From positions 1 to 64,000 of the forward strand of contig NZ_FNIB01000011.1 of NCBI RefSeq assembly GCF_900103805.1: DNA of 64,000 nucleotides, written 5' to 3'. Origin of the DNA: Cryobacterium flavum (lineage in GTDB: Bacteria > Actinomycetota > Actinomycetes > Actinomycetales > Microbacteriaceae). The notes under the pieces were generated by a model. It saw nothing but the letters and a program-made list of their open reading frames with translations. It had not been told where the DNA came from and ran no database searches. Shown piece after piece: positions 1-8,187 of the stretch. Made by a program: the position numbers and the translations under genes. The number at the start of each line of letters is the position of its first letter. The first letter of the stretch is position 1.

Positions 1-301
1 AGAATACGTGGCCAGAAAGCGCTCCGAGGGAAGAACACCCAGGCATATCCTTCGCTGCCTCAAACGCTTCATCGCAAGGGAAATCTACCGTATCCTGACC
101 GATCCACATCCGATCACTTCAGTCGAAGACCTCCGACCGAAACGAGTCGCCCTGGGCATGTCCATGCAGGTCACCGCCAATCACTGCGGCGTTGCTCAGG
201 GCACCATCTCCCGCCTCGAACGCGGCATCAATGTCAACTACGACCTCGCCCGGCACTACCGCACCTGGCTAGACCAACAATCGGCCACAATTACCACTTG
301 A
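1..301 (+). CDS. C-terminal fragment of IS110-type transposase with HTH tail (partial at window edge)
   Basis: The reading frame is open to the left edge of the window (Glu-Tyr precede the first GTG), so this is the end of a longer gene. The first part, with the RHILRCLKRFIAREIYRIL stretch, resembles the C-terminal end of actinobacterial IS110/IS116-type transposases. The last ~50 residues form a Cro/C1-type helix-turn-helix (GVAQGTISRLERG), a tail I recall in a subset of these transposases. It would catalyse insertion-sequence transposition if the missing N-terminal RuvC-like part is intact outside the window. No inverted repeat is visible in the 180 bp that follow it. The family call is from motif recognition only. 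Confidence 0.6.
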   Translation, partial: EYVARKRSEGRTPRHILRCLKRFIAREIYRILTDPHPITSVEDLRPKRVALGMSMQVTANHCGVAQGTISRLERGINVNYDLARHYRTWLDQQSATITT

Positions 302-482
302 CATCAATAGGAGCATCAAAACGGCGGCATGAAACCCGGGACGGTTCAGACTTCTCGTTTAGTTTTCGTTTGTCATTTTTTTGGCCACTCGTGAAATGTC
401 GCGCGGTGAGATTGATGAGCCGAAGCGCCGATTGGGACGATTTTCTGACGTCTTGGTGCTGCACTGCATAACGGCGAACTCG

Positions 483-2003
483 TCAGTGGCCGGCGCCGAG
501 GTTTCCGGCTAGGCGGCTGTGCAGCTCATGGCTGGCCTCGTTGAGTCCCTCGATGACGACGTACTTGTCGTGCCGCTCATATTTGTAGGTGATCGCGTCG
601 AGAGTGGCAACGGTGGAGGCGTCCCAGATGTGCGAAGCCGACAGGTCGATGACGATGCGGTCGGGATCGTCCGCGTACTCGAACTGGGTCAGCAGGTCAT
701 TGCTCGAGGCAAAGAACAGCGCCCCGGTCACGGTGTAATAGGCGGTCGGCACGGGCTGGTTGAGCTCGACGGTGCGTTCCACCCCGGCGAGGTGGGCGAC
801 GCGGCGCGCAAACGCGACCATCGCGACGATCACGCCGACGACGACGCCGATGGCGAGGTTGTGGGTGAGAACGATGACGACGACCGTGGCGACCATGACG
901 GTCGTCTCGCTCTTGGGCATCCGTTTGAGCGTTGACAGACGGATGCTGTGCCAGTCGAACGTGAGGTACGACACGATGATCATCACGGCGACCAGGGCGG
1001 CCATGGGTACAACGGCGAGCACGTCGCCGAGGCCGAGCACGAGCACGAGTAGAAAGACTCCGGCAAGGAACGTGGAGATGCGGGTGCGAGCGCCGGAGGC
1101 CTTCACGTTGATCATGGTCTGGCCGATCATGGCGCAGCCGCCCATGCCGCCGAAGATGCCGCTCATGACGTTGGCGACGCCCTGGCCCCAGGTTTCCCGG
1201 GTCTTGTTCGAGTGCGTGTCGGTGATCTCGTCGACGAACTTCGCGGTCATCAGAGACTCGAGAATTCCGACCAGGGCCATGCCGAGTGCGTAGGGCGCGA
1301 TGATCGTGAAGGTGTCCCAGGTGAGGGGAATGTTAGGAATGAACAGCTCGGGCAGGCTCTGGGGCAGTTCGCCCTGGTCGCCGATGGTGGGCACGTTGAT
1401 GGCGGTCACGACGGTCGCGACGGTGAGCACAACGATGGCCACGAGCGGGGCCGGGATCACCTTGGTGATGCGTGGCATGACGATCATGATGATGAGGCCT
1501 GCGGCGACGAGCGGGTAGACCATGAACGGCACGCCGAGCAGCTGGGGGAGTTGGGCGCCGAAGATGAGGATGGCGAGGGCGTTGACGAAGCCGACCATGA
1601 CGCTGCGCGGAATGAACCGCATGAGTTTGGCCACCCCCACCAGACTCAGCACGATTTGGAGCACCCCGGAGAGGATGACCGTGGCGATGAAATACTCCAT
1701 GCCATATTCCCGCGCGACCGGGGCGATGACAAGCGCGATCGCGCCGGTGGCGGCGGTGATCATGGCCGGGCGGCCACCGACGAAGGCGATCGTGACGGCC
1801 ATGACAAAGGATGAGAACAGGCCCACGCGCGGGTCGACACCGGCGATGATCGAGAACGCGATCGCCTCGGGAATGAGCGCCATGGCCACGACAAGACCGG
1901 CGAGCACCTCACGGGTGAGCAGTCGAGGCGTGCGCAGCGCGGTCAGAACCGACGGCTCCGCACGGTAGCGGTTCGCGGTGATGGGCTTGGAAACGATGGC
2001 CAT
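483..2003 (-). CDS. SulP family inorganic anion transporter with STAS domain (copy 1)
   Basis: A 506-residue integral membrane transporter. The N-terminal two thirds are a run of hydrophobic helices with the SulP signature region (ALIPEAIAFSIIAGVDPRVGL near residue 45, shown only in part by sequence rules of this family), and the last ~110 residues form a cytoplasmic STAS domain. It probably moves bicarbonate, sulfate or another small anion; the sequence suggests the BicA-like side of the family but does not fix the substrate. The ATG at 2003 is chosen because TGGAGG lies 5 nt upstream and it matches the N-terminus of the neighbouring paralogue; a longer start at 2033 is open but has no such site. 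It has its own upstream palindrome at 2090-2105 and is separated from copy 2 by a strong hairpin. Confidence 0.9.
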   Translation of the reverse strand: MAIVSKPITANRYRAEPSVLTALRTPRLLTREVLAGLVVAMALIPEAIAFSIIAGVDPRVGLFSSFVMAVTIAFVGGRPAMITAATGAIALVIAPVAREYGMEYFIATVILSGVLQIVLSLVGVAKLMRFIPRSVMVGFVNALAILIFGAQLPQLLGVPFMVYPLVAAGLIIMIVMPRITKVIPAPLVAIVVLTVATVVTAINVPTIGDQGELPQSLPELFIPNIPLTWDTFTIIAPYALGMALVGILESLMTAKFVDEITDTHSNKTRETWGQGVANVMSGIFGGMGGCAMIGQTMINVKASGARTRISTFLAGVFLLVLVLGLGDVLAVVPMAALVAVMIIVSYLTFDWHSIRLSTLKRMPKSETTVMVATVVVIVLTHNLAIGVVVGVIVAMVAFARRVAHLAGVERTVELNQPVPTAYYTVTGALFFASSNDLLTQFEYADDPDRIVIDLSASHIWDASTVATLDAITYKYERHDKYVVIEGLNEASHELHSRLAGNLGAGH

Positions 2004-2089
2004 GAGGCCTCCAGAAAGGGGAAGGGACCTCACGGAGAAGCCGAATGAATGGGAGTCGGCGACAGTGCCACGTTGACCTTGGCAAGGTT

Positions 2090-2105
2090 ACCTTAACGTA
2101 AGGGT
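2090..2105. promoter_or_regulatory. Putative MerR-type operator, site A, upstream of SulP copy 1
   Basis: The sequence ACCTTAACGTAAGGGT contains the inverted repeat CCTTA-ACG-TAAGG. It lies about 90 bp upstream of the SulP copy 1 start, downstream of the intergenic hairpin, so copy 1 probably has its own promoter. It resembles four other palindromes in the first 10.3 kb that flank MerR genes and their neighbours. Binding by the nearby MerR protein is inferred. Confidence 0.5.
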
Positions 2106-2132
2106 TTATCGATCCGGGCAGCACAAATCGGC

Positions 2133-2160
2133 CGAGCCCCCGTCATGCGACGGGGGCTCG
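2133..2160 (-). terminator. Hairpin between the two SulP genes
   Basis: Perfect 12-bp arms CGAGCCCCCGTC and GACGGGGGCTCG with a 4-nt loop, directly after the stop of SulP copy 2 in the direction of transcription. There is no clear T-run, so termination efficiency is uncertain, but the position fits a terminator. Confidence 0.65.
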
Positions 2161-2186
2161 ACCTGATGAGGCAGTGATGTGCCGGG

Positions 2187-3707
2187 TCAGTGGCCCGAGC
2201 CCATGTTGCCGGCGAGGCGGGCGTGTAGCAGGCTGCTCGCTTCGTTGAGTCCCTCAATCGTCACGGTCTTCTCGTGGCGTTCGTATTTGTATTTGATGTC
2301 GTCGAGGGTGGCGACGGTGGAGGCATCCCAGATGTGCGAGTTCGTCATGTCGATGATGATGCGGTCGGGGTCGTCGAGGTAGCTGAACTGTGTCTTGAGG
2401 TCGTTGCTCGAGGCGAAGAATAGTGCGCCGGTGACGGTGTAGTAGGCGACCGGGCCCTGGTCATCCACGGTCAGGCTGCGTTCGACCTGTGCGAGGTGGG
2501 CGACGCGGCGGGCGAAGGCGACCATGGCGATGACGACACCGATCACGACGCCGACGGCGAGGTTGTGGGTGGCGACGACGGCGATGACCGTGGCGACCAT
2601 GACCGTGGTCTCGCTCTTGGGCATTCGTTTCAGGGTGCTCAGGCGGATGCTGTGCCAGTCGAAGGTCAGCACGGACACGATGATCATCACCGCGACCAGA
2701 GCAGCCATGGGCACGACGGACAGTACATCGCCGAGGCCGAGCACGAGCACGAGCAAAAAGAGGCCGGCGAGGAAGGTGGAGATGCGGGTGCGGGCCCCGG
2801 AGGCCTTGACGTTGATCATGGTCTGGCCGACCATTGCGCAGCCGCCCATGCCGCCGAAGAAGCCGGAAAGCATGTTGGAAACGCCCTGAGCCCAGGACTC
2901 GCGGGTCTTATTAGAGTGGGTATCCGTGCTCTCGTCGACGATCTTGGCCGCCATCAGGGATTCGAGGATTCCGACCATCGCCATGCCGAAGGCGTAAGGA
3001 GCGATGATCGTCAACGTTTCCATGTTGAGCGGCACGTTGGGAAAGAACAGCTGCGGCAGCGTGGTGGGCAATTCGCCCTGATCGCCGATGGTGGGGACGT
3101 TGATCGACACCACGACGGTGAGGATCGTGAGAACGACGATCGCGACGAGCGGTGCGGGGACCACCTTGGTGAAGCGGGGCATGACGACCATGATGATGAT
3201 GCCGACCGCGACGAGCGGGTAGACCATGAACGGGACGCCCAGCAGCTGCGGTAGCTGTGAGGTGAAGATCAGGATGCCGAGGGCGTTGACGAAGCCGACC
3301 ATGACACTGCGGGGGATGAACCGCATGATTTTGGCGACGCCGATGAAGGCGAAGACAATCTGGAAAATACCCGCCAGGATCACGGTAGCGATGAAGTAGT
3401 CGATGCCGTAGTCCCGCGCGACCGGGGCGATTACGAGCGCAATGGCTGCGGTCGCACCGGTGATCATGGCGGGGCGGCCACCGAGAAATGCGATCGACAC
3501 GGCCATGATGAAGGTCGAGAACAGTCCGACGCGGGGGTCCACACCGGCGATGATGGAGAAGGCAATTGCTTCGGGGATGAGGGCCATGGCCACGACGAGG
3601 CCGGCGAGCACCTCCCGGGTGAGGATGCGCGGTGTGCGCAGAGCTTTCATCACGGTGGGATCGGCTTTGTACCGATTCTTTTCCGTGGTTTTTTCAATGA
3701 TGGCCAT
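2187..3707 (-). CDS. SulP family inorganic anion transporter with STAS domain (copy 2)
   Basis: A 506-residue transporter nearly identical in layout to its downstream neighbour: multiple membrane helices, then a C-terminal STAS domain ending LAGNMGSGH. Long stretches are identical between the two proteins, including the region after the first helices, so this is a recent tandem duplication. Differences concentrate at the N-terminus, some membrane segments and the STAS domain. The ATG at 3707 has AGGAAGG four bases upstream. It is transcribed away from a merR gene, sharing a 198-bp control region that contains palindrome site B. This divergent arrangement points to MerR control. Substrate is not determined by sequence; bicarbonate or sulfate are the usual options. 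Confidence 0.9.
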   Translation of the reverse strand: MAIIEKTTEKNRYKADPTVMKALRTPRILTREVLAGLVVAMALIPEAIAFSIIAGVDPRVGLFSTFIMAVSIAFLGGRPAMITGATAAIALVIAPVARDYGIDYFIATVILAGIFQIVFAFIGVAKIMRFIPRSVMVGFVNALGILIFTSQLPQLLGVPFMVYPLVAVGIIIMVVMPRFTKVVPAPLVAIVVLTILTVVVSINVPTIGDQGELPTTLPQLFFPNVPLNMETLTIIAPYAFGMAMVGILESLMAAKIVDESTDTHSNKTRESWAQGVSNMLSGFFGGMGGCAMVGQTMINVKASGARTRISTFLAGLFLLVLVLGLGDVLSVVPMAALVAVMIIVSVLTFDWHSIRLSTLKRMPKSETTVMVATVIAVVATHNLAVGVVIGVVIAMVAFARRVAHLAQVERSLTVDDQGPVAYYTVTGALFFASSNDLKTQFSYLDDPDRIIIDMTNSHIWDASTVATLDDIKYKYERHEKTVTIEGLNEASSLLHARLAGNMGSGH

Positions 3708-3856
3708 GGGGCCTTCCTGGAGCGGGACACACGAGTGGTGTCGGATGAGTAGAAGAAGTGAGTGTGGGCGCCCCGTCGCGCACCTCCACCAGTCATCAGG
3801 GACAATGGTGGGAGAGTGGGCTCACATGACAATGTCAGCCAACTTCTGCAACACTA

Positions 3857-3870
3857 CTCTAACGTTAGGG
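3857..3870. promoter_or_regulatory. Putative MerR-type operator, site B, in the sulP2/merR divergent region
   Basis: CTCTAACGTTAGGG contains the perfect 10-bp palindrome CTAACGTTAG at 3859-3868. It lies 36 bp before the merR start and ~150 bp before SulP copy 2, the usual location for a MerR-family operator between divergent promoters. Confidence 0.55.
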
Positions 3871-3905
3871 TTGATTGCTAATCCGTTCGAGAAAAGGTAT
3901 CAACT

Positions 3906-4304
3906 ATGACTTCCCAAGCCGCCACGGCCACCACGGGCACCATGCACATTGGAGAGCTCGCCGAGAAGACCGGTCTCTCCTTGCGCACCATTCGTCACTA
4001 TGACGAAATCGGGCTGCTTAAGGCCTCTGGTCGTACCGAGGGCGGTTTTCGCCTCTATACGCAGGAAGATCATTCTCGGCTGATCTTGATTCGCCGCATG
4101 AAGCCGCTGGGGTTCTCTCTCGAAGAGATGATGGCGCTGTTGAAGATCATCGACACGCTGCAGGGCGGCGTGGCTGGTTCGGACAATCCGGATGTCCGCG
4201 CGGAGCTCGACACCTTCATTGCACAAGCGGTTGAGCGTCGGCAAAAACTCCAAGACCAGCTGGGAATGGCCGACGAGTTTCTTGAGGTTCTGCGCACTCA
4301 GTAG
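3906..4304 (+). CDS. MerR family transcriptional regulator
   Basis: A 132-residue DNA-binding protein. Residues ~14-80 form the MerR winged helix-turn-helix (IGELAEKTGLSLRTIRHYDE, then the GGFRLYT wing), followed by a coiled-coil dimerisation helix ending near residue 128. No cysteine cluster typical of metal-sensing MerR proteins is visible, so the effector is unknown. It is divergent from the SulP pair and probably regulates it through the palindromes at 3857-3870 and 2090-2105. It is also paralogous in its DNA-binding half to the MerR protein at 9881-10240. The ATG at 3906 has AAAGG about 8 nt upstream. Confidence 0.88.
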   Translation: MTSQAATATTGTMHIGELAEKTGLSLRTIRHYDEIGLLKASGRTEGGFRLYTQEDHSRLILIRRMKPLGFSLEEMMALLKIIDTLQGGVAGSDNPDVRAELDTFIAQAVERRQKLQDQLGMADEFLEVLRTQ

Positions 4305-4319
4305 GGCCGAGCGAGCGAC

Positions 4320-5663
4320 CTAGGCGCGCTGCGGTGGTCGCACGAAGAGAGTGATACCGACGACGATGACGGGAATAAGCGCCAGTGCCAGTGCCGGTGT
4401 GGTGAAGCTGCCGGTCAGGTCGAACCCGAGCGAGAGCGCGACCGGACCGAAAGCCGTCGACGCGAGGCCGATTGCCGTAGCTACTCCTCGGATATTGCCA
4501 ATGTGTGCCAAGCCGTAATAGCGCACGTATGAGGCGGCTTCCATACCGCGCAGGCTCCCTCCGGCCGCACCCAGAACGAGGCCATAGACGATGGCCGCCA
4601 CTCCGCTGCTCACCCACGGCAGCAGAACGAGAGACGCGGCCAGCGTCACCATGGAAAAAACGATGAAAACCTTGGGACTAACCCGGTCGACGAGGCTTCC
4701 CGTGAGCAGGGTGGCCAGGATCCCGGTCACGGTCTGCGGCAGGAAGTTCGCCGCCGCTTCTAACGGAGTCAGGCCTTGGGCGCCTAAAATGGCAATTTGG
4801 TGAAACGCCAGCGCCGTTGTCAGCATGCCCGAGGTTGCCAGGCTCGCGGCGATGACCCAGAACATGCCCGATCGGATGGCCTCCGGCAGTGTCCACGATT
4901 CTTTCTGAATGGTGAGTTGAGCCGTGGAGGGGGTCGATTCCGGATCGACGGCGGGGGCGCGCTTGGGAAAGATCAACGCCAGCGGAATGACCACCACGGC
5001 CACAAGCACCGCTTCCCACCGCCACGCATCATAAATACCCACGGATGCGATCAGCCGCTCCACAAAGATCGGTGCGAGTGAGATGCCGGCCGAGCCGATG
5101 GCACTCGCAATGCCGAGGGCCAGCCCGCGCCGATGGTGGATGGCCCGGGCAACCGCGGTGGTCGCGGCCAGGGTAAGCGCGCCCTGGCCGGCCATCCGAA
5201 CACCGGTGAAGCCGGCGGTGAGTCCGATGATCTCGCCAACGAAGCTGAAGGCCAGAAGGATGACGGCGAAGCCCACGCCAATCGCGACCGTGACGGACCG
5301 TGCTCCCCATCGATCCAACGCCCGCCCAATGAACGGCTGCACGGTCGCGCCAACGAGCGTGCCAATGAGATAACTGAGCGAGACATCCGTTCGCGACAGT
5401 CCCAGGTCGGCAATCAGGGGATCTGTGAAGACGGAGAGACCGGCAGTCTGGCCGGGGGCCGTCATGACCGAGATCAGCCCGGCGGCACCGATGAGGGACA
5501 GCCAAGACCACGAGATTCGTGGGCGTAGGCGTGGCGCTGCCTCGCGGTCGGACGGCGCGGGGGAGTGGGGGGAGTGCGGTGTAGAAGACACGGAAGCTTT
5601 CACAAGAATGGGGCAGACGGCGCGCCAGCAGTGCGTTAGCTGCGACGTGGGAAAAGAGCGCAT
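4320..5663 (-). CDS. Major facilitator superfamily transporter
   Basis: A 447-residue protein with about twelve predicted membrane helices and the MFS loop motif GRALDRWGARS after helix 2. The N-terminal ~45 residues are polar and Pro/Ser-rich. It resembles monocarboxylate/oxalate-antiporter-like MFS proteins (two six-helix halves split by a charged loop near residue 235-255), but the substrate cannot be read from sequence. The start is uncertain: the ATG at 5663 has no clear ribosome site, and a GTG at 5603 is an alternative giving 427 residues. Its upstream region carries the perfect palindrome CTCTCACGTGAGAG at 5733-5746. The gene is convergent with merR (16 bp apart). Confidence 0.82.
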   Translation of the reverse strand: MRSFPTSQLTHCWRAVCPILVKASVSSTPHSPHSPAPSDREAAPRLRPRISWSWLSLIGAAGLISVMTAPGQTAGLSVFTDPLIADLGLSRTDVSLSYLIGTLVGATVQPFIGRALDRWGARSVTVAIGVGFAVILLAFSFVGEIIGLTAGFTGVRMAGQGALTLAATTAVARAIHHRRGLALGIASAIGSAGISLAPIFVERLIASVGIYDAWRWEAVLVAVVVIPLALIFPKRAPAVDPESTPSTAQLTIQKESWTLPEAIRSGMFWVIAASLATSGMLTTALAFHQIAILGAQGLTPLEAAANFLPQTVTGILATLLTGSLVDRVSPKVFIVFSMVTLAASLVLLPWVSSGVAAIVYGLVLGAAGGSLRGMEAASYVRYYGLAHIGNIRGVATAIGLASTAFGPVALSLGFDLTGSFTTPALALALIPVIVVGITLFVRPPQRA

Positions 5664-5732
5664 CTGGAAGGTTCGAACAGCTTTCGAACAGCTTTCGAAT
5701 GGTGAGCGACACGCAAGCCCACCTACACTCTA

Positions 5733-5746
5733 CTCTCACGTGAGAG
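5733..5746. promoter_or_regulatory. Palindrome site C upstream of the MFS gene
   Basis: CTCTCACGTGAGAG is a perfect 14-bp palindrome, 70 bp upstream of the MFS start and 50 bp from site D. It shares the CTCT-ACG-AGAG frame with the MerR-type sites in this region but has CACGTG in the centre. Likely a regulator binding site; which regulator is unknown. Confidence 0.5.
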
Positions 5747-5787
5747 GAAGGTGATCGATGGTGGATAGGAGAGCGCCGTCAATTCCT

Positions 5788-5813
5788 ACTCTTCCCTTAC
5801 GTTACGGTAGAGT
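5788..5813. promoter_or_regulatory. Putative MerR-type operator, site D, upstream of the 5907 gene
   Basis: Outer arms ACTCT and AGAGT enclose CCCTTACGTTACGG, related to the cores of sites A, B and E. It is ~95 bp before the gene at 5907 and may control that gene and the ribonuclease J gene behind it. Confidence 0.5.
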
Positions 5814-5906
5814 TGCTGTAAGTGGTTGACAGAAAACTGCTTAGCGGTCCGTCACCCGATCGCGGTCCCAACTTTCCCCGTTCTAGGTTCCCGAGAGGAG
5901 CACTCC

Positions 5907-6401
5907 ATGTTCATTCATCCCCTCGCTCGTACCGACCAGCACCTAATTCAGGATTTCATGCTGACCAAGATCACCCTCCTGCTGGCCCGCCACGCGGAAC
6001 ATGAGGAGTGGGAATTTGAACTCACAGCAATGGACGACAAGTCCCGCGAAGGATCGTCGCAGGGACACGCATTCCTCTTCATTTACACCGTCGCGCGGTA
6101 CTACGTCGCGGTCACGCGCGCCCACGCGGAATTCAACACCTCCCAGACCGGTCCCGATCGCGACGAGTCAACATTCTTCGGCGACTTCATCGATGCTGTC
6201 GCCAGCAACGACCCCAAACGAGCGTTGACACGGTGGTTCTCCACCGACATCAGCGCCGAAACCGATATCGCCGCTCCGGCAATCCGACAACTCGCCTTTG
6301 AATTCCTCGACCGGCTCACCATGCCGGCCTCGGATTTCATTGCCAGTGACGTGGCCGATTTCCTGCCCGACCCGTACGAATCTGACCATTGCCTGGGCTG
6401 A
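5907..6401 (+). CDS. Hypothetical protein, unrecognised, upstream of ribonuclease J
   Basis: A 164-residue soluble acidic protein I do not recognise. The ATG at 5907 is chosen because GAGAGGAG lies just upstream; earlier in-frame starts lack this. It is rich in helices, with an RHAEHEEWEF segment and a C-terminal FLDRLTMPASDF region; no membrane segment, signal peptide or metal motif is evident. It is preceded by palindromes C and D and followed 26 bp later by ribonuclease J, so both genes probably share a transcript. A helical effector-binding or stress-type role is possible but not supported by any motif. Confidence 0.7.
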   Translation: MFIHPLARTDQHLIQDFMLTKITLLLARHAEHEEWEFELTAMDDKSREGSSQGHAFLFIYTVARYYVAVTRAHAEFNTSQTGPDRDESTFFGDFIDAVASNDPKRALTRWFSTDISAETDIAAPAIRQLAFEFLDRLTMPASDFIASDVADFLPDPYESDHCLG

Positions 6402-6427
6402 CGCCCGCGCCCCAAGAAAAGAGCTCC

Positions 6428-8113
6428 ATGAGCACCCATCCACTGTCCCTTACCGCACCGCCCGCACTTCCTGCGCGCGGCCTGCGCATCATCCCGCTCG
6501 GCGGTCTCGGCGAAATCGGCCGTAATATGACCGTGTTTGAGCACAAAGGCAAACTGCTCGTCATCGACTGCGGGCTGCTGTTCCCGAAAGACATTCAGCC
6601 CGGCATCAACGTGATCCTGCCCGATTTCTCGATCTTGCGTGACCGGCTCGACGACATCGAAGCCATCGTCCTCACCCACGGCCACGAGGACCACATCGGC
6701 GCCGTGCCCTACCTGCTCAAGGAACGCGGCGATATTCCCGTCATCGCCTCCAAGCTGACCCTCGCCTTCGTCGGAGCAAAATTTCAGGAACACCGCCTGC
6801 ATCCCCCGGTCGTTGAAGTCAAGGAAGGCGAACGCCGCTCTGTTGGTCCCTTCGACCTCGAATTCCTGGCCGTGAACCATTCCATCCCCGACGGCCTTGC
6901 CATCGGCATCCGCACAGAAGCCGGGCTGGTCGTGCACACCGGCGACTTCAAAATGGATCAGTTCCCCCTCGACAACCGGCTCACCGACCTGCCCGGTTTC
7001 TCCCGGCTCGGCGACGAAGGCATCGACCTGCTGCTGATCGACTCGACCAACGCCGTTGTACCCGGATTCACCACACCCGAAGCCGACATCGGTCCCGCCA
7101 TCGACACCGTGTTTCGCACCGCGCCACGACGGATCATTGTCTCCAGCTTCGCCAGCCACGTCCATCGCATCCAACAGGTGATCGATGCCGCTGTACGCCA
7201 CAACCGCAAGGTGGCCTTCGTCGGCCGATCCATGGTGCGCAACATGGGTATGGCCGCTGAATTGGGGTATCTGCACGTCCCAAAGGGACTGCTCGTCGAT
7301 GTCAAGGCCCTGGAGCGGATGAAAGATGACAAGGTCGTTCTTATCTGCACCGGTTCACAGGGAGAGCCGATGGCGGCTCTGGCCCGTATGGCGAACCGTG
7401 AACACACCATCCGCATCGGAAAGGGCGACACCGTTCTCTTGGCCAGTTCGGTCATTCCCGGAAATGAAAACTCCATCTACCGGGTCATCAACGGACTCAC
7501 TCGCTGGGGTGCCAACGTCGTGCACAAAGCCAACGCCACAGTCCACGTGTCCGGGCACGCCAGCGCGGGCGAACTCGTCTACTGCTACAACGTGATGCGC
7601 CCCACCAACGTGATGCCCGTACACGGTGAATGGCGCCACCTCACCGCCAATGCGGACCTGGCCGTGCGCACCGGAATCAGTAAAGACCGCGTTCTCGTCG
7701 TCGAAGATGGCATCGTGGTCGACCTGGTCGATGGACGCGCCACCGTCGTGGGCCGAGTGCCAGCCGACTACGTCCTGGTCGACGGGGTGACCGTCGGAGG
7801 AGACGCAGCAGAAGCGATGGAAGACCGTCGACTCCTCGCGGAAGACGGTGCCATTACCGTTCTGGGAATTCTCAACACCGAGACGGGACGCCTGGCCGAA
7901 CCTGTGGAATTCATCTCCCGCGGCTTCAATCACGATGCCGACTGGGCAGCCAATGCCGCGCAGGTCATCGACGAGGCCATGGTCGCAGCAACCCGGAGCA
8001 ACGCTCTCGACGGAGCAGCCCTCGAGCGCATCTTCTCCGAGAGCGTGACCCGATGGATGCAACGCAAGTATCGGCGCAACCCGGTGATCACGGCGGTCGT
8101 CGTTGACGCCTAG
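6428..8113 (+). CDS. rnj: Ribonuclease J (metallo-beta-lactamase/beta-CASP RNase)
   Basis: A 561-residue RNase J, which processes and degrades RNA by endonuclease and 5'-3' exonuclease activity. The metallo-beta-lactamase motif THGHEDHIG lies near residues 81-89, further ligands are in HTGDFKMD, and beta-CASP motifs follow (SSFASHVHR, then VHVSGHAS, then MPVHGEWRHL). The C-terminal ~110 residues form the usual RNase J tail domain. The ATG at 6428 is chosen over an upstream in-frame ATG at 6389, which would overlap the previous gene; AAGAAAAGAG lies before it. In other actinobacteria rnj commonly sits beside dapA; here it sits in a MerR-flanked cluster next to prfC, so it may be an additional copy. 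Confidence 0.93.
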   Translation: MSTHPLSLTAPPALPARGLRIIPLGGLGEIGRNMTVFEHKGKLLVIDCGLLFPKDIQPGINVILPDFSILRDRLDDIEAIVLTHGHEDHIGAVPYLLKERGDIPVIASKLTLAFVGAKFQEHRLHPPVVEVKEGERRSVGPFDLEFLAVNHSIPDGLAIGIRTEAGLVVHTGDFKMDQFPLDNRLTDLPGFSRLGDEGIDLLLIDSTNAVVPGFTTPEADIGPAIDTVFRTAPRRIIVSSFASHVHRIQQVIDAAVRHNRKVAFVGRSMVRNMGMAAELGYLHVPKGLLVDVKALERMKDDKVVLICTGSQGEPMAALARMANREHTIRIGKGDTVLLASSVIPGNENSIYRVINGLTRWGANVVHKANATVHVSGHASAGELVYCYNVMRPTNVMPVHGEWRHLTANADLAVRTGISKDRVLVVEDGIVVDLVDGRATVVGRVPADYVLVDGVTVGGDAAEAMEDRRLLAEDGAITVLGILNTETGRLAEPVEFISRGFNHDADWAANAAQVIDEAMVAATRSNALDGAALERIFSESVTRWMQRKYRRNPVITAVVVDA

Positions 8114-8132
8114 ACGATAGCCAGCACAGCAA

Positions 8133-8161
8133 CGGCCCGGCACATTACGTGTGCCGGGCCG
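8133..8161. terminator. Bidirectional hairpin between convergent rnj and prfC
   Basis: Perfect 12-bp arms CGGCCCGGCACA and TGTGCCGGGCCG around a TTACG loop, placed between the two convergent stops at 8113 and 8188. Stem strength and location support termination in both directions, though T-runs are absent. Confidence 0.75.
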
Positions 8162-8187
8162 CTGCTGTTCTCGCCGGTGACTCACCT

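Noticed and set aside
519..1968. Long plus-strand frames inside the SulP copy 1 gene
   Set aside because: They lie antisense to a clear transporter gene, encode Asp/Arg-rich or Met/Thr-rich nonsense and lack ribosome sites; they arise from GC-rich codon bias.
6101..7276. A 391-residue minus-strand frame
   Set aside because: It is antisense to ribonuclease J and the gene before it; its His/Asp/Gly-rich composition is typical of a shadow frame and no domain is recognisable.
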